A DNA stretch of 64,000 bases. Origin: Photobacterium rosenbergii (lineage in GTDB: Bacteria; Pseudomonadota; Gammaproteobacteria; Enterobacterales; Vibrionaceae). The stretch lies in assembly GCF_003026455.1 (NCBI RefSeq), contig NZ_PYMB01000001.1:434001-498000 (forward strand). The letters are read 5' to 3'. Positions 16,174 to 25,158 of this stretch are shown here, piece by piece. Made by a program: the position numbers and the translations under genes. A model generated the notes under the pieces. That model was given only the letters and a program-made list of their open reading frames with translations, searched no databases and had not been told where the DNA came from. Position 1 is the stretch's first letter; each line of letters starts with the position of its first letter.

Positions 16174-17412
16174 ATGTTAAATAGCGAAGTAAGCCAAGGG
16201 GCAGCGGCCCTTTCAGGAACAGATCGCGTTGCGAGGAAAATCATTTTTCGGTTTTTAGAGCAACTAAGTGGTTGCGGTTTGATGGTCTCAGAAAATCAAG
16301 GTGAAACCTACTTCTTTGGTGATCGCGATGGGGAGCTGCAAGCGCAATTGATCGTTAAACATCAAGGGTTTTATAAACGCATTCTGGATGGAGGCAGTAT
16401 TGCTGCGGGTGAAGCCTATATGGATGGCTGGTGGGATTCTCCGGATCTCACACAGGTTGTTCGTGTTTTAGCCCGTAACCTGCCAACCCTCGATAGAATG
16501 GAGTCAAAAGTCGGCTGGATCACGACTCTCAAGAACAAATGGCTGCATTACACCCGTCGTAACAGCAAGCTTTCATCTAAGAAAAATATCCTTGCCCATT
16601 ATGATCTTGGTAATGACTTTTACCGTACCTTTTTAGACGAGAATATGCTTTATTCGGCGGCGATATACGACAGTGATGAGACCAGCCTTTCACAGGCCCA
16701 ATTCAATAAAATGGATCGGCTGTGTAAGCAACTGGACTTAAAACCACATGACCATTTGTTGGAAATTGGTACAGGGTGGGGAGCTCTAGCGGTACACGCA
16801 GCCAAGCATTATGGGTGTCGGGTTACAACGACTACTATTTCTGATGCTCAGCATCAATGGGCAAAAAAGCGCATTGAAGAAGAAGGACTCAGCGATAAAG
16901 TCACCCTTCTACTCGATGACTACCGAGACTTGAAAGGGCAATACGACAAAATCGTTTCTGTTGAAATGATTGAGGCGGTCGGGAAAGAGTACCTGACGAC
17001 TTACATCAAAAAATGTCAGTCATTGCTTAAACGAGACGGGTTATTGGCCATACAGGCCATCACGATCGCTGACCAGAGGTACGAAAGCTATAGCAAAGGT
17101 GTCGATTTTATTCAGAAGTACATATTCCCAGGCGGATTCTTACCCTCTGTGACAGTACTTTCTCAGCACCTTACCCAGCATACAGACTTTGTTATACGCG
17201 ACCTTAAAGATATGGGGATGGATTACGCAAAGACGCTGGCTGATTGGCATGATGGCTTTAACGGCAACATCGAGCAATATCTGCAGAGCGGATTTGACGA
17301 GCGATTCATAAGGATGTGGCGTTATTACCTTTGTTACTGCGAAGGTGGTTTTTTGGAACGAAGTATAAGTACTGTCCAGTTAGTCGCCAGCCGAAGCGGG
17401 TGGCGTACCTAA
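16174..17412 (+). CDS. Cyclopropane-fatty-acyl-phospholipid synthase family methyltransferase
   Basis: 412 residues from the ATG at 16174, with AAGGAG upstream. The C-terminal two-thirds is a SAM-dependent methyltransferase of the Cfa type: HYDLGNDFY, LYSAAIY, LEIGTGWGALAVHAAKHYG (SAM motif I), VEMIEAVG and FIQKYIFPGG. It should methylate double bonds of membrane phospholipid acyl chains. Within the photolyase/SDR/FAD/DUF1365 context it may correspond to the methylase of furan or branched fatty acid synthesis rather than the housekeeping Cfa; this cannot be decided from sequence. No symbol assigned for that reason. Confidence 0.92.
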   Translation: MLNSEVSQGAAALSGTDRVARKIIFRFLEQLSGCGLMVSENQGETYFFGDRDGELQAQLIVKHQGFYKRILDGGSIAAGEAYMDGWWDSPDLTQVVRVLARNLPTLDRMESKVGWITTLKNKWLHYTRRNSKLSSKKNILAHYDLGNDFYRTFLDENMLYSAAIYDSDETSLSQAQFNKMDRLCKQLDLKPHDHLLEIGTGWGALAVHAAKHYGCRVTTTTISDAQHQWAKKRIEEEGLSDKVTLLLDDYRDLKGQYDKIVSVEMIEAVGKEYLTTYIKKCQSLLKRDGLLAIQAITIADQRYESYSKGVDFIQKYIFPGGFLPSVTVLSQHLTQHTDFVIRDLKDMGMDYAKTLADWHDGFNGNIEQYLQSGFDERFIRMWRYYLCYCEGGFLERSISTVQLVASRSGWRT

Positions 17413-17480
17413 ACCACTTATTCTTCCTAACTCGGACAGAAATTTGTTGTTTAAGGCATCGAACTGGAATAGACGGGAAG

Positions 17481-17978
17481 ATGAAAATGTCTGGAAAAAA
17501 ACTTCTGTTAGCAGGCTTACTATTCAATACGTATTGGCTTATCGCGGTATTAGGGCAACAGGCTTACGTGTGGGTACTTGTGCTACTTGTTGTTGCATGC
17601 TGGTTGAAGTTTCCAGGCGGTATTAAATCTGCTGTAGTCATTGCTGCTGTTGGTGTATTTATGGATTACTTCCTGAGCGTATACAACATCTTCTCTTTTG
17701 GCAGCAGCACTCTTCCATCTTGGCTAATTATGTTGTGGTTGGGTTTTGGCACCTTTGTATGGTTCATGAGAACCACTATTACCCGGTACCCCGCAATTAT
17801 TATTGGGCTGTTGGGGGGCCTTGGCGGGTCGATGAGTTACTTCGCTGGGTATCGATTACAGGCTGTTAATTGGCCTCAGGGCGTAGAAACAACGTTTCTC
17901 ATTCTATTTGTTCTTTGGCTTCTCTTCTCACTGACTCTCGCTGTGATGATGAAACGCGGCATACCCAATTATTTATAG
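17481..17978 (+). CDS. DUF2878 integral membrane protein
   Basis: 165 residues from the ATG at 17481, with GGGAAG upstream; an upstream extension into the cfa-like gene is not credible. It has about five hydrophobic segments, with FNTYWLIAVLGQ near the start and the polar FMDYFLSVYNIFSF segment. It matches DUF2878, a family found downstream of cfa-like genes in gammaproteobacteria. It should sit in the inner membrane; function unknown. It continues the operon 68 nt after the methyltransferase stop. Confidence 0.8.
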   Translation: MKMSGKKLLLAGLLFNTYWLIAVLGQQAYVWVLVLLVVACWLKFPGGIKSAVVIAAVGVFMDYFLSVYNIFSFGSSTLPSWLIMLWLGFGTFVWFMRTTITRYPAIIIGLLGGLGGSMSYFAGYRLQAVNWPQGVETTFLILFVLWLLFSLTLAVMMKRGIPNYL

Positions 17979-18014
17979 ATCCAATTTCCTGTGCCGGTGA
18001 CCCGAGGGGGAGAT

Positions 18015-18536
18015 ATGAAATACCTTCAATTAATCTTTAACCGTTTTAGTTTCTTCGCAATTTTCATGATTTGTTTATCTGCTGGTGCGAGCGCATCAAC
18101 ACCTTGGCAAACTTGGCCGTCTGTTGGTGATGCCCGGTTAACGTGGGGCCCATGGGTAATATATGACTCGGAATTACGTTCTCCAGATGGTAAGTATCAG
18201 GCGGAGGGCGACAACCTTGCGCTAGTGATACGCTATCACAGAAATATCGACAGTGAAGATTTGATAGAAGCTACAAATGATCAATGGCGCCATCTTGGCA
18301 TTAGCTCCAGCAAGCGGACCCAATGGACAAATCGTCTTGAAGAAATCTGGCCTGATGTGAGAAAAGGTGACCGACTGATTTTCGTTTTGGATGATAATCA
18401 AGGCGCTTTTTTTCAGGACAACCGCCAAATTGGGGTGCTTCAAGACTTCGAGATGTCTCAATCCTTCCTACAGATTTGGTTGTCGCCAAATACTGCATAC
18501 CCAGAAATTCGCAGTCAATTGATAGGTAAACGCTAA
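18015..18536 (+). CDS. Chalcone-isomerase-like exported protein
   Basis: 173 residues from the ATG at 18015, preceded by GAGGGGGAGAT. A signal peptide of about 29 residues (MKYLQLIFNRF... AGASAS) is followed by a chalcone-isomerase-like domain; WPSVGDARLTWGPWVIYDSEL and LIEATNDQWRHLG are typical. Bacterial members of this fold are thought to bind fatty acids rather than flavonoids. Probably periplasmic. It overlaps the DUF3833 gene by one nt. Role in lipid trafficking or modification is inferred from the operon. Confidence 0.8.
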   Translation: MKYLQLIFNRFSFFAIFMICLSAGASASTPWQTWPSVGDARLTWGPWVIYDSELRSPDGKYQAEGDNLALVIRYHRNIDSEDLIEATNDQWRHLGISSSKRTQWTNRLEEIWPDVRKGDRLIFVLDDNQGAFFQDNRQIGVLQDFEMSQSFLQIWLSPNTAYPEIRSQLIGKR

Positions 18537-19087
18537 TGCCACTTGATAAGAAAACAGGTAACCGCTTTTGGCTGATTGGATGGTTGATGATGTCCTTGTT
18601 GGGTCTGTTCGGGTGTAGTGCAACAATCAATGATTATCAGAATACTAAACCGGTTTTTAATTTGTTTAGCTATTTTGAAGGCAACATAAAGGCATGGGGG
18701 ATGTTGCAAGACAGAAGTGGAAAGCAAACTAGACGGTTTACTGTTGATATTATAGGAACGGTAAATGAGGACGTCTTAACGCTTGAAGAAGACTTTCGAT
18801 TCGATGACGGAGAAAAACAGCGCAGAGTATGGGTTATCAGCCAAAACGAAGACGGTACTTACACTGGCCAAGCTGATGATGTTGTGGGAGAAGCAACAGG
18901 TATCGCATTAGGTAACACACTTCATTGGCAATACGTACTACGCATACCCGTAGATGAAACAGCATACGACATAAAATTCAATGACTGGATGCATCTACAA
19001 GATGAAAAGCGACTTTTTAACACCGCAAAGATGACTAAGTGGGGTTTTACAGTAGGAACGGTAACTTTGTTTTTTGAAAAGCAATGA
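18536..19087 (+). CDS. DUF3833 lipoprotein
   Basis: 183 residues. A hydrophobic N-terminus with lipobox LFGC (Cys about 27) marks a lipoprotein, followed by the DUF3833 beta-rich domain: FEGNIKAWGMLQDRSGK, FRFDDGEKQRRVW, and the C-terminal KWGFTVGTVTLFF. The family is usually last in cfa-like gene clusters, as here. Function unknown; a lipocalin-like lipid-binding role is plausible by fold impression only. It ends the 11-gene operon; no clear terminator follows. Confidence 0.82.
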   Translation: MPLDKKTGNRFWLIGWLMMSLLGLFGCSATINDYQNTKPVFNLFSYFEGNIKAWGMLQDRSGKQTRRFTVDIIGTVNEDVLTLEEDFRFDDGEKQRRVWVISQNEDGTYTGQADDVVGEATGIALGNTLHWQYVLRIPVDETAYDIKFNDWMHLQDEKRLFNTAKMTKWGFTVGTVTLFFEKQ

Positions 19088-19277
19088 TTGTTCAAAACTC
19101 ATATTCAGAGTAATCAACTAGGCATGGTATCACGGAACTCTATTTGTGGCCGTAAAAACTAAAAAATTCCACTTTCAGGATATATAAAATCTTTTGAAGT
19201 CGAGTAACGTAGCCAATTACACATCTATCATTTGTGTACCATACTGAATATAGGGATGGAATAATAAGAAATGAATA

Positions 19278-21086
19278 ATGGATGTGCGAGAAGAATCACG
19301 GATAGATTTTAGGTATATCAAACAGCTAGCATTGTTAGCTCTGATTCTAGCAAGCTTTGTTTTTTTAGCCTTAACCATACATAGTTGGGAAGAGCTAAGA
19401 AATCTGCAGTTTGGCGATAATGATGATTACATGAGGTATTATCAGTTCACTTCTTGGATACAAGAGGGAAACTGGTACTTGCAACCGATTGACAACTTTA
19501 ATCCTGAGCATGGTCAAATAATCCACTGGTCAAGATTACCTGACATCCCACTTGCAGCGGTGACATTGGTGTTAAAGTCGTTGGTGGGACAGCAAACTGC
19601 TGAAATATTGGCAATGATAGTTGTTCCATTTATATATTTAGTCTCCCTTTGTACAGCCGTAAGCTTCTTTACATATCGATTATCTGGTCCTGACGCTGCA
19701 AAACTTGCACTTTGTATGGTTGTGTTATCACCACTCATAACTAAGTTTAACCCAGGCTCCATTGATCATCATAATATCCAATTGGCTCTATTGGCGTGGA
19801 TTATTGCATTTCTTCCACTTAATAAGTATCAGGCTAAAAGTAAGCTCCTTTGTTGGTTACACGGATTATTAATTGGTTTATCTCTTTGGGTAGGAATGGA
19901 AAACTTGCCAATAATAGCAATATTATTGTTTTTAATGACAATATGTGGATATGCTACTTCAAAGCATTATTTATTATATTGTAATAAGGTTTGTATTAGC
20001 TCTTGTATTTTTACACTGTTGTTTATTATACTTAATCGACCAATATCTGAAATATTTGTTGCGAGATTCGATGCTATATCATATATGTGTATAGTATTGC
20101 TATTTTCTGGTTTTACTTTTTGTAGCCTGTCAATTTTATGTTTTAAAAGTGAAAGAGTAAGAAGGATAAATACTGCTGTAATATATACATTAATAGCAAT
20201 TATTTCAGTGATTCCATTGTTAACAATTATTCCATTACTGTACTCCGGGTTGTTTTTTAACTATCCAGATAAATTACAAACGTTTTGGCTTGACCACGTT
20301 ATTGAGGCAAGATCAATATTGAATATAGTAAGAGAAGGTGGTTTGTTTGATAAGCATAATTTCCTAATCTTTATAATCCCTTCAATAATTTCTATTATAT
20401 CGATCTACAAGAGAAAAGACATATTTTTTCTTTATGTTGTATTTATGGTATTGTTAAATTTACCTTTATTTTGGCAAGTAAGGACTATTTTTTCTGTCTT
20501 GTTGTTTGCTATTCCACTTCAAGCGGTTCTGTGTGATGTTTTGATGATGGGTAATAAAAATCAAACTCAGAGACTACTAATTATGTTAGTTTGCATGCCG
20601 ATCACACCTATATTAATAACGAAAACAATTCCAAATTATATCAATAGTTTTACTTACGAAAATATTGCTGAAGACAATGAACATAAAAATGATGTAAGCA
20701 ACCCTTCTCAAATAGATATCCTGAAAGGTAATGATATTGATAATAGTATAATATTAGCGCCCACAGAATATGGAGCGCCAATATTAGCATTAACCAATAA
20801 TAAAATTATTGCAGCACCTTATCATAGAAATATTGATGGCAATACTCTGATGGTGGAGATATTTTCTTCTACAAACTCTGATTATGTAAGGAAGGCAGTT
20901 AGAAAATATGAATTTGAGTACATTATGATAGGAAGCGACGCTGGTACAAATATCCTCTTATCGAAGTCAGAAAATGGTTCATTTATCCATCGATTGAATG
21001 AAAAACATATTCCACAATGGCTCTCATTAATCGAAGAGTCTTCAAGTGGAGTAAAACTCTACAAGGTAAATAGGGACGTATTATGA
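19278..21086 (+). CDS. STT3/PglB-like GT-C membrane glycosyltransferase (putative)
   Basis: 602 residues with about 10-12 transmembrane segments and a soluble C-terminal part (about 450-602). Two features recall the GT-C oligosaccharyltransferase fold: an acidic cluster after the first membrane helix (FGDNDDYMRYY, D47-D50) and a DHH motif at 163-165 after PGSI, as in STT3/PglB/AglB proteins. It likely uses a polyprenyl-linked sugar donor outside the inner membrane; the acceptor is unknown. The RBS is weak. It is AT-rich, unlike the operon before it, and overlaps the GT2 gene by 4 nt, indicating an acquired glycan-modification unit. Confidence 0.6.
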   Translation: MDVREESRIDFRYIKQLALLALILASFVFLALTIHSWEELRNLQFGDNDDYMRYYQFTSWIQEGNWYLQPIDNFNPEHGQIIHWSRLPDIPLAAVTLVLKSLVGQQTAEILAMIVVPFIYLVSLCTAVSFFTYRLSGPDAAKLALCMVVLSPLITKFNPGSIDHHNIQLALLAWIIAFLPLNKYQAKSKLLCWLHGLLIGLSLWVGMENLPIIAILLFLMTICGYATSKHYLLYCNKVCISSCIFTLLFIILNRPISEIFVARFDAISYMCIVLLFSGFTFCSLSILCFKSERVRRINTAVIYTLIAIISVIPLLTIIPLLYSGLFFNYPDKLQTFWLDHVIEARSILNIVREGGLFDKHNFLIFIIPSIISIISIYKRKDIFFLYVVFMVLLNLPLFWQVRTIFSVLLFAIPLQAVLCDVLMMGNKNQTQRLLIMLVCMPITPILITKTIPNYINSFTYENIAEDNEHKNDVSNPSQIDILKGNDIDNSIILAPTEYGAPILALTNNKIIAAPYHRNIDGNTLMVEIFSSTNSDYVRKAVRKYEFEYIMIGSDAGTNILLSKSENGSFIHRLNEKHIPQWLSLIEESSSGVKLYKVNRDVL

Positions 21087-22057
21087 TAGAACGGATGAAC
21101 ATTGCTGTCTTACTTCCATGCTATAACGAAGAGGGCGCTGTTGGCAAAACAATTAAGGCATTCCATAAAGTCTTACCATACTCAATTGTTTATGTTTATG
21201 ACAACAATTCGACGGACAATACTATTAATGAGGCTAAAAAAGCGGGAGCTAAAGTTTATACAGAGAGTCGCCAAGGTAAAGGTGAAGTGGTTAAGAGGAT
21301 GTTTGCAGACATTGAAGCCGATATCTATGTTCTTGCGGACGGAGATGATACTTATGATGCAAATGCTGTAATTAAATTGATTGAATGTTTGGTCAATGAA
21401 AACTTAGATATGGTCATTGGTACTCGTTCTGTTGCAAAAGATGCATACCCAAGAGGGCATATCATAGGGAATAAGGTTTTTACAAGCCTGATAAGTATGT
21501 TTTTCAACTCTAAACTCAACGATGTATTTTCTGGCTATCGAGTAATGAGCAAGCGGTTTGTTAAAACAGTCCCAGTTCTTAGTGATGGATTTGAAATTGA
21601 GACTGAATTAACAGTACACGCTTTGCATCATAGAATGCCAATCAAAGAAGTTGCCACAATGTACAAAAGTAGACCTGAGGGAACAAAAAGCAAGCTAAAA
21701 ACTTTTAGTGATGGTTTTAAAATTATGAATTTCATTTTCTTTTTATTGAGGGATGTAAAGCCACTTCTGTTTTTTTCTGTTTTATCAATGTGTTTTGTAT
21801 CAATATCTTTATTTAGTGGTATTCCTGTCGTGATTGAGTTTTTTCAAACCGGTTTGGTCGAGAGGTTACCCACTGCTGTATTAGCTAGTGGATTGGGTAT
21901 CATATCAGTTCTGTGTTTTTTTACAGGTTTAATTCTAGATAATGTGAGTAGAGGAAGGCTTGAATCAAAAATGATTAACTATTTGTCGTATGAAAAGATT
22001 AAAGGTGGTAAATTAGAAGACTTTGAAATTCTTTATCAAGAAAATGTTCTAAAATAA
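21083..22057 (+). CDS. Family 2 glycosyltransferase (polyprenyl-phosphate sugar synthase type)
   Basis: 324 residues. The GT2 A-fold (about 1-230) has LLPCYNEEGAVG, DNNSTDNT and the metal-binding ADGDDTYDA (DxD), then GTRSV and FSGYRVMSKRF. Two hydrophobic segments near 232-290 anchor it to the membrane. This is the dolichol-phosphate-mannose-synthase/GtrB style, making an undecaprenyl-phosphate sugar on the cytoplasmic face. Position between a GT-C protein and GtrA fits a donor-synthesis, flipping and transfer system. Sugar unknown. Confidence 0.88.
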   Translation: MIERMNIAVLLPCYNEEGAVGKTIKAFHKVLPYSIVYVYDNNSTDNTINEAKKAGAKVYTESRQGKGEVVKRMFADIEADIYVLADGDDTYDANAVIKLIECLVNENLDMVIGTRSVAKDAYPRGHIIGNKVFTSLISMFFNSKLNDVFSGYRVMSKRFVKTVPVLSDGFEIETELTVHALHHRMPIKEVATMYKSRPEGTKSKLKTFSDGFKIMNFIFFLLRDVKPLLFFSVLSMCFVSISLFSGIPVVIEFFQTGLVERLPTAVLASGLGIISVLCFFTGLILDNVSRGRLESKMINYLSYEKIKGGKLEDFEILYQENVLK

Positions 22058-22109
22058 TTAGATGAATAATGATCATTATGTGAGGTAATGATTTCTGAGG
22101 TTAGTATTA

Positions 22110-22499
22110 ATGAATGTTATTCTGGATAGATTAGATAATAGTTTATTTAGATTTCTTTTAGTTGGAGGAAGTTCAACTGGAATCAATCTGTTTCTAGTTA
22201 ATTTTTGCATCTATAATAACTTGATGCCATTAATACAAGCATCAATATTTGGTTATATAGTAGGTGTTATTTTTTCATTTTTTGTTCAAAAAACATTCAC
22301 ATTTAGATGTGGTGGATATAAAAGCCACTATTTCTTTAGGTTTTTTGTTTTATCCATTTTTGGTGTTTTTTTTAACGCATTTATAATCTTTATTTTGGTT
22401 GAGCATGTCCAAGTAAATAAACATTTATCAACATTTTTATCGGCACTAATTATTGCAGCGATAAACTATTTTATGCTAGGTAAATGGGTGTTTAAATGA
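22110..22499 (+). CDS. GtrA family membrane protein
   Basis: 129 residues, four transmembrane segments and the GtrA pattern: FRFLLVGGSSTGINLFLVNF at the start, FFVQKTFTF in the middle and AAINYFMLGKWVF at the end. GtrA proteins are proposed flippases of undecaprenyl-phosphate-linked sugars. It follows the GT2 gene by 52 nt, with GAGG before the start. Its stop overlaps in ATGA the first codon of the following decayed gene. Very AT-rich. Confidence 0.88.
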   Translation: MNVILDRLDNSLFRFLLVGGSSTGINLFLVNFCIYNNLMPLIQASIFGYIVGVIFSFFVQKTFTFRCGGYKSHYFFRFFVLSIFGVFFNAFIIFILVEHVQVNKHLSTFLSALIIAAINYFMLGKWVFK

Positions 22500-23331
22500 A
22501 AGGGTGTAAGTTTGTGGCTGAGCGTAAGTTTATTTTTAATTTTGTTTTTAGAATAATAATATGGGGCTCTTTTTCATTATTTCTATACGATATCATTAGT
22601 GTATATACCACCTGTAGATATTAAAGTTTCAAAATTAACACCAGGGAGAGTAACTCAAGCAGAAGGTGGTGTTAATAATGATATTTATACTAATTCATAT
22701 CAAGCTCTTGATAATAATATAAAAAAAAGGATTTACTTATTTTGAGATTGATTTCGTATTTACATTTGATAATGAGATAGTTTGCTTACATGATTGGAAT
22801 GATTCATTTTATTCAAATTTCGGATACATTCCTTCTGACAGATTATCTTTAGAGCAGTTTGTTAAATCCGTTGAACTTTCAGAAAGTATAAGAACTGTAC
22901 GTTACATGGTCTATCAATCTGGATGATGAATAATCCCTCTGCAATACTAATAACTGATGTAAAAGGAAGTAATCTAGATGCCTTGAAGAAAATTCATAGT
23001 ATTATTCCAGACTCTAACAAAAGAGTAATACCACAAATTTACAATCCAAACGAGTTTTCAGAGGTAAAAGAAATTGGCTTTGAATCCATTATTTTGACGT
23101 TGTACAAGTTTAATGGCAGTAATAGAAATGTTCTTTACTGGCTTAGTCGCTTTGATGGGAAGGTTGGTGTAACTATGCCAAAGCATAGAGCAATAAACGG
23201 ATTAAGCTCAAAAGTTAAATCATTATGACATTACTAGTTTTGTTCATACAGCTAATAATAGGGAAGAACTCATAGAGTTGCAAACAAAATATGATGTGAC
23301 AGAAGTTTATACTGACTTCATTTCGCCTTAA
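22496..23331 (+). pseudogene. Decayed GDPD-like (glycerophosphodiester phosphodiesterase family) gene
   Basis: Joining five frame segments gives one GDPD/PI-PLC-like protein of about 275 residues. Segments run 22496 to about 22600, 22599 to about 22720, 22729 to about 22900, 22902 to about 23217, and 23218-23331. Family features include YTNSYQAL, YFEIDFVFT (ExD) and VCLHDW early, then LITDVKG and GFESIILT, and VTEVYTDF at the end. Breaks fall near 22600, at an A8 run (22721-22728), near 22903 and near 23217. It was coupled to gtrA by ATGA. The intact enzyme would cleave glycerophosphodiesters; in this family a GG replaces the usual HRG. Confidence 0.78.
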
Positions 23332-25001
23332 TTTTGAATTATTCTTGAATGGTTTATGATATCTAAAGCCAACTTTGAATCAACTTTTTTATTAATTGAT
23401 CTCGTATTATCTCCATCAAGCAAAATGTTAAATGCTTCAAAATTCTGATTGCATTTTGCTGTAATTATATTTCGATTATCACCTCTGGAGTGTAAGATAC
23501 ATTTAGGACTAATTGCGTTCTCTACAGGGAATACAGAGCCTAAAACGTCACTAAAGCATTGTTGATCACTTACAAGGCCAACTATTGAGTTCATCAAGTC
23601 AGTTTGTTGGAATTCCTCATCGATTTGAATATTTATATCATCCCATATCATAAATGCTGGAACCTTTGAGACTGCCAATAGTCCCGAAGATTGTTTTTCT
23701 GTACTGGTGACTGGTGTCATTGCTCTATGATCACTTAAAACGATTACTAAGTTGTTTGGTGTGGCTATAGTGGATATTAAATTAGCTAACAATTTATCTG
23801 TATATAAGAAGGCTGATTCTTCAGATTGGACAATATTACCATTTTTATCAGGTGAATAAAATGGAGCATGTGTTGAAACGTTCTCAACAACAATAAGTTT
23901 AGAGTCGGATTTAGTACTATCAGTTGATAATGTTGAAACTTTATTGAAAAGTTCTTCATCAGAAACAGAGTTAAAAAGATACCTTTGACTACCTTTCGGA
24001 AAATCATCAGAACCTATAATTGTTGAAAAGCCAATTTCTCTCAACCATTTTCCTTTATCTAAAAAGTTCAGATTCCCTGAAGTAACAAAGTAACTGTGAT
24101 AGCCATATTTAGATAATTCTTTTGGTAGGGTCTTAGTGTTACTAAAGTTTGTTAATCCTACAGCGCCATCTAGTTTCATTTTTTTTTTGTAAAGAACTGG
24201 AAAATTTCCAGTTAAAATTGAATACAAACCAGCTTCAGTAGTAAAACCATTAGCATGAAAATTTGTCATTGAAATGTTTTTTTTAGCTGTAAAGTCTAAA
24301 TTTGGCGTCCAGTTATTTTCATTTCCAAAGAATGCACTGTGGTAGTTTGACCAGGATTCAACTAAGAAGATGTATATAGAATCAGGCTTTTTTTCTTGTA
24401 TTGTGCTGCATTGTTCTATAGGGGAGTAAGTGAAGCTAGATATAAACTTATCAGAATATTCTTTATCTTTAGTCGTATTGATGTTTACGGAAAAGTAATC
24501 TTGAAAAAAAATCTCGCGAGCAGTACTTTGTTTGATTGGAAAAAAATTCAAAGATACCGAAACTGCTAAAGTTATAAAACAGTATGACAAAAGCTTATGA
24601 CTTTTTTTATCTATGGGTTTTCGTTGAATAAAAACTGAAAATAGCAATACCGTAAATAGTAAAGTAAGCACGAAATATATATCTGAAGTATCAAACAGCA
24701 AAAATGCATCATTAAACATGTTTAAAATGTCATTATAATAAAGTCGGGTTGAAAACAATAATATTAAAAATGTGTCTATCAGATATAAAATAAAGATGAA
24801 AAAAGAAAACAAGCGTAGAGTGTAAAAAAATTTTATATTACTGATGTTTGCAAGGGAGTATAGGAAGAAGCACAAGAGAATAACTTTGCTGTCATTGAAT
24901 AGTATTTTAATATAACTATTACTATCATCTATATAAAATGCACCCCCTATGATAAATATTTTTAATAGATATGGGGCTAGTAATATAAAAATGATAAACA
25001 T
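23328..25001 (-). CDS. LTA-synthase/sulfatase-superfamily membrane protein (putative phosphoglycerol transferase)
   Basis: 557 residues. Five hydrophobic segments fill about 1-150, followed by an extracytoplasmic alkaline-phosphatase-superfamily domain: FLVESWSNYH (E215 region), GFTTEAGLYSILTG with the candidate nucleophile Thr254/255, VSTHAPF and LSDH. This is the layout of lipoteichoic acid synthases and of phosphoglycerol/phosphoethanolamine transferases. It may place a phosphoglycerol-type group on a glycan. It is AT-rich and convergent with the GDPD-like pseudogene, their stop codons overlapping by 4 nt. Substrate unknown. Confidence 0.75.
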   Translation of the reverse strand: MFIIFILLAPYLLKIFIIGGAFYIDDSNSYIKILFNDSKVILLCFFLYSLANISNIKFFYTLRLFSFFIFILYLIDTFLILLFSTRLYYNDILNMFNDAFLLFDTSDIYFVLTLLFTVLLFSVFIQRKPIDKKSHKLLSYCFITLAVSVSLNFFPIKQSTAREIFFQDYFSVNINTTKDKEYSDKFISSFTYSPIEQCSTIQEKKPDSIYIFLVESWSNYHSAFFGNENNWTPNLDFTAKKNISMTNFHANGFTTEAGLYSILTGNFPVLYKKKMKLDGAVGLTNFSNTKTLPKELSKYGYHSYFVTSGNLNFLDKGKWLREIGFSTIIGSDDFPKGSQRYLFNSVSDEELFNKVSTLSTDSTKSDSKLIVVENVSTHAPFYSPDKNGNIVQSEESAFLYTDKLLANLISTIATPNNLVIVLSDHRAMTPVTSTEKQSSGLLAVSKVPAFMIWDDINIQIDEEFQQTDLMNSIVGLVSDQQCFSDVLGSVFPVENAISPKCILHSRGDNRNIITAKCNQNFEAFNILLDGDNTRSINKKVDSKLALDIINHSRIIQN

Positions 25002-25158
25002 ACCTTCTCCTTGGTTATATCTAACATAATAAATTCTAGCATTAAGTTTTATGTTTTTCTAGAAATTAGTTTTGAACTCTATGTTCATTACCGTAATCTA
25101 AGTTTCGTATGAGTAGTGTTTGATTTAGTCGATTAACTTATTATTTTTATAATCATAT

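Noticed and set aside
17316-17480. In-frame extension of the DUF2878 gene to 17316
   Set aside because: It would overlap the methyltransferase gene by nearly 100 nt with a non-membrane, low-quality sequence; the ATG at 17481 has an SD and gives a normal family length.
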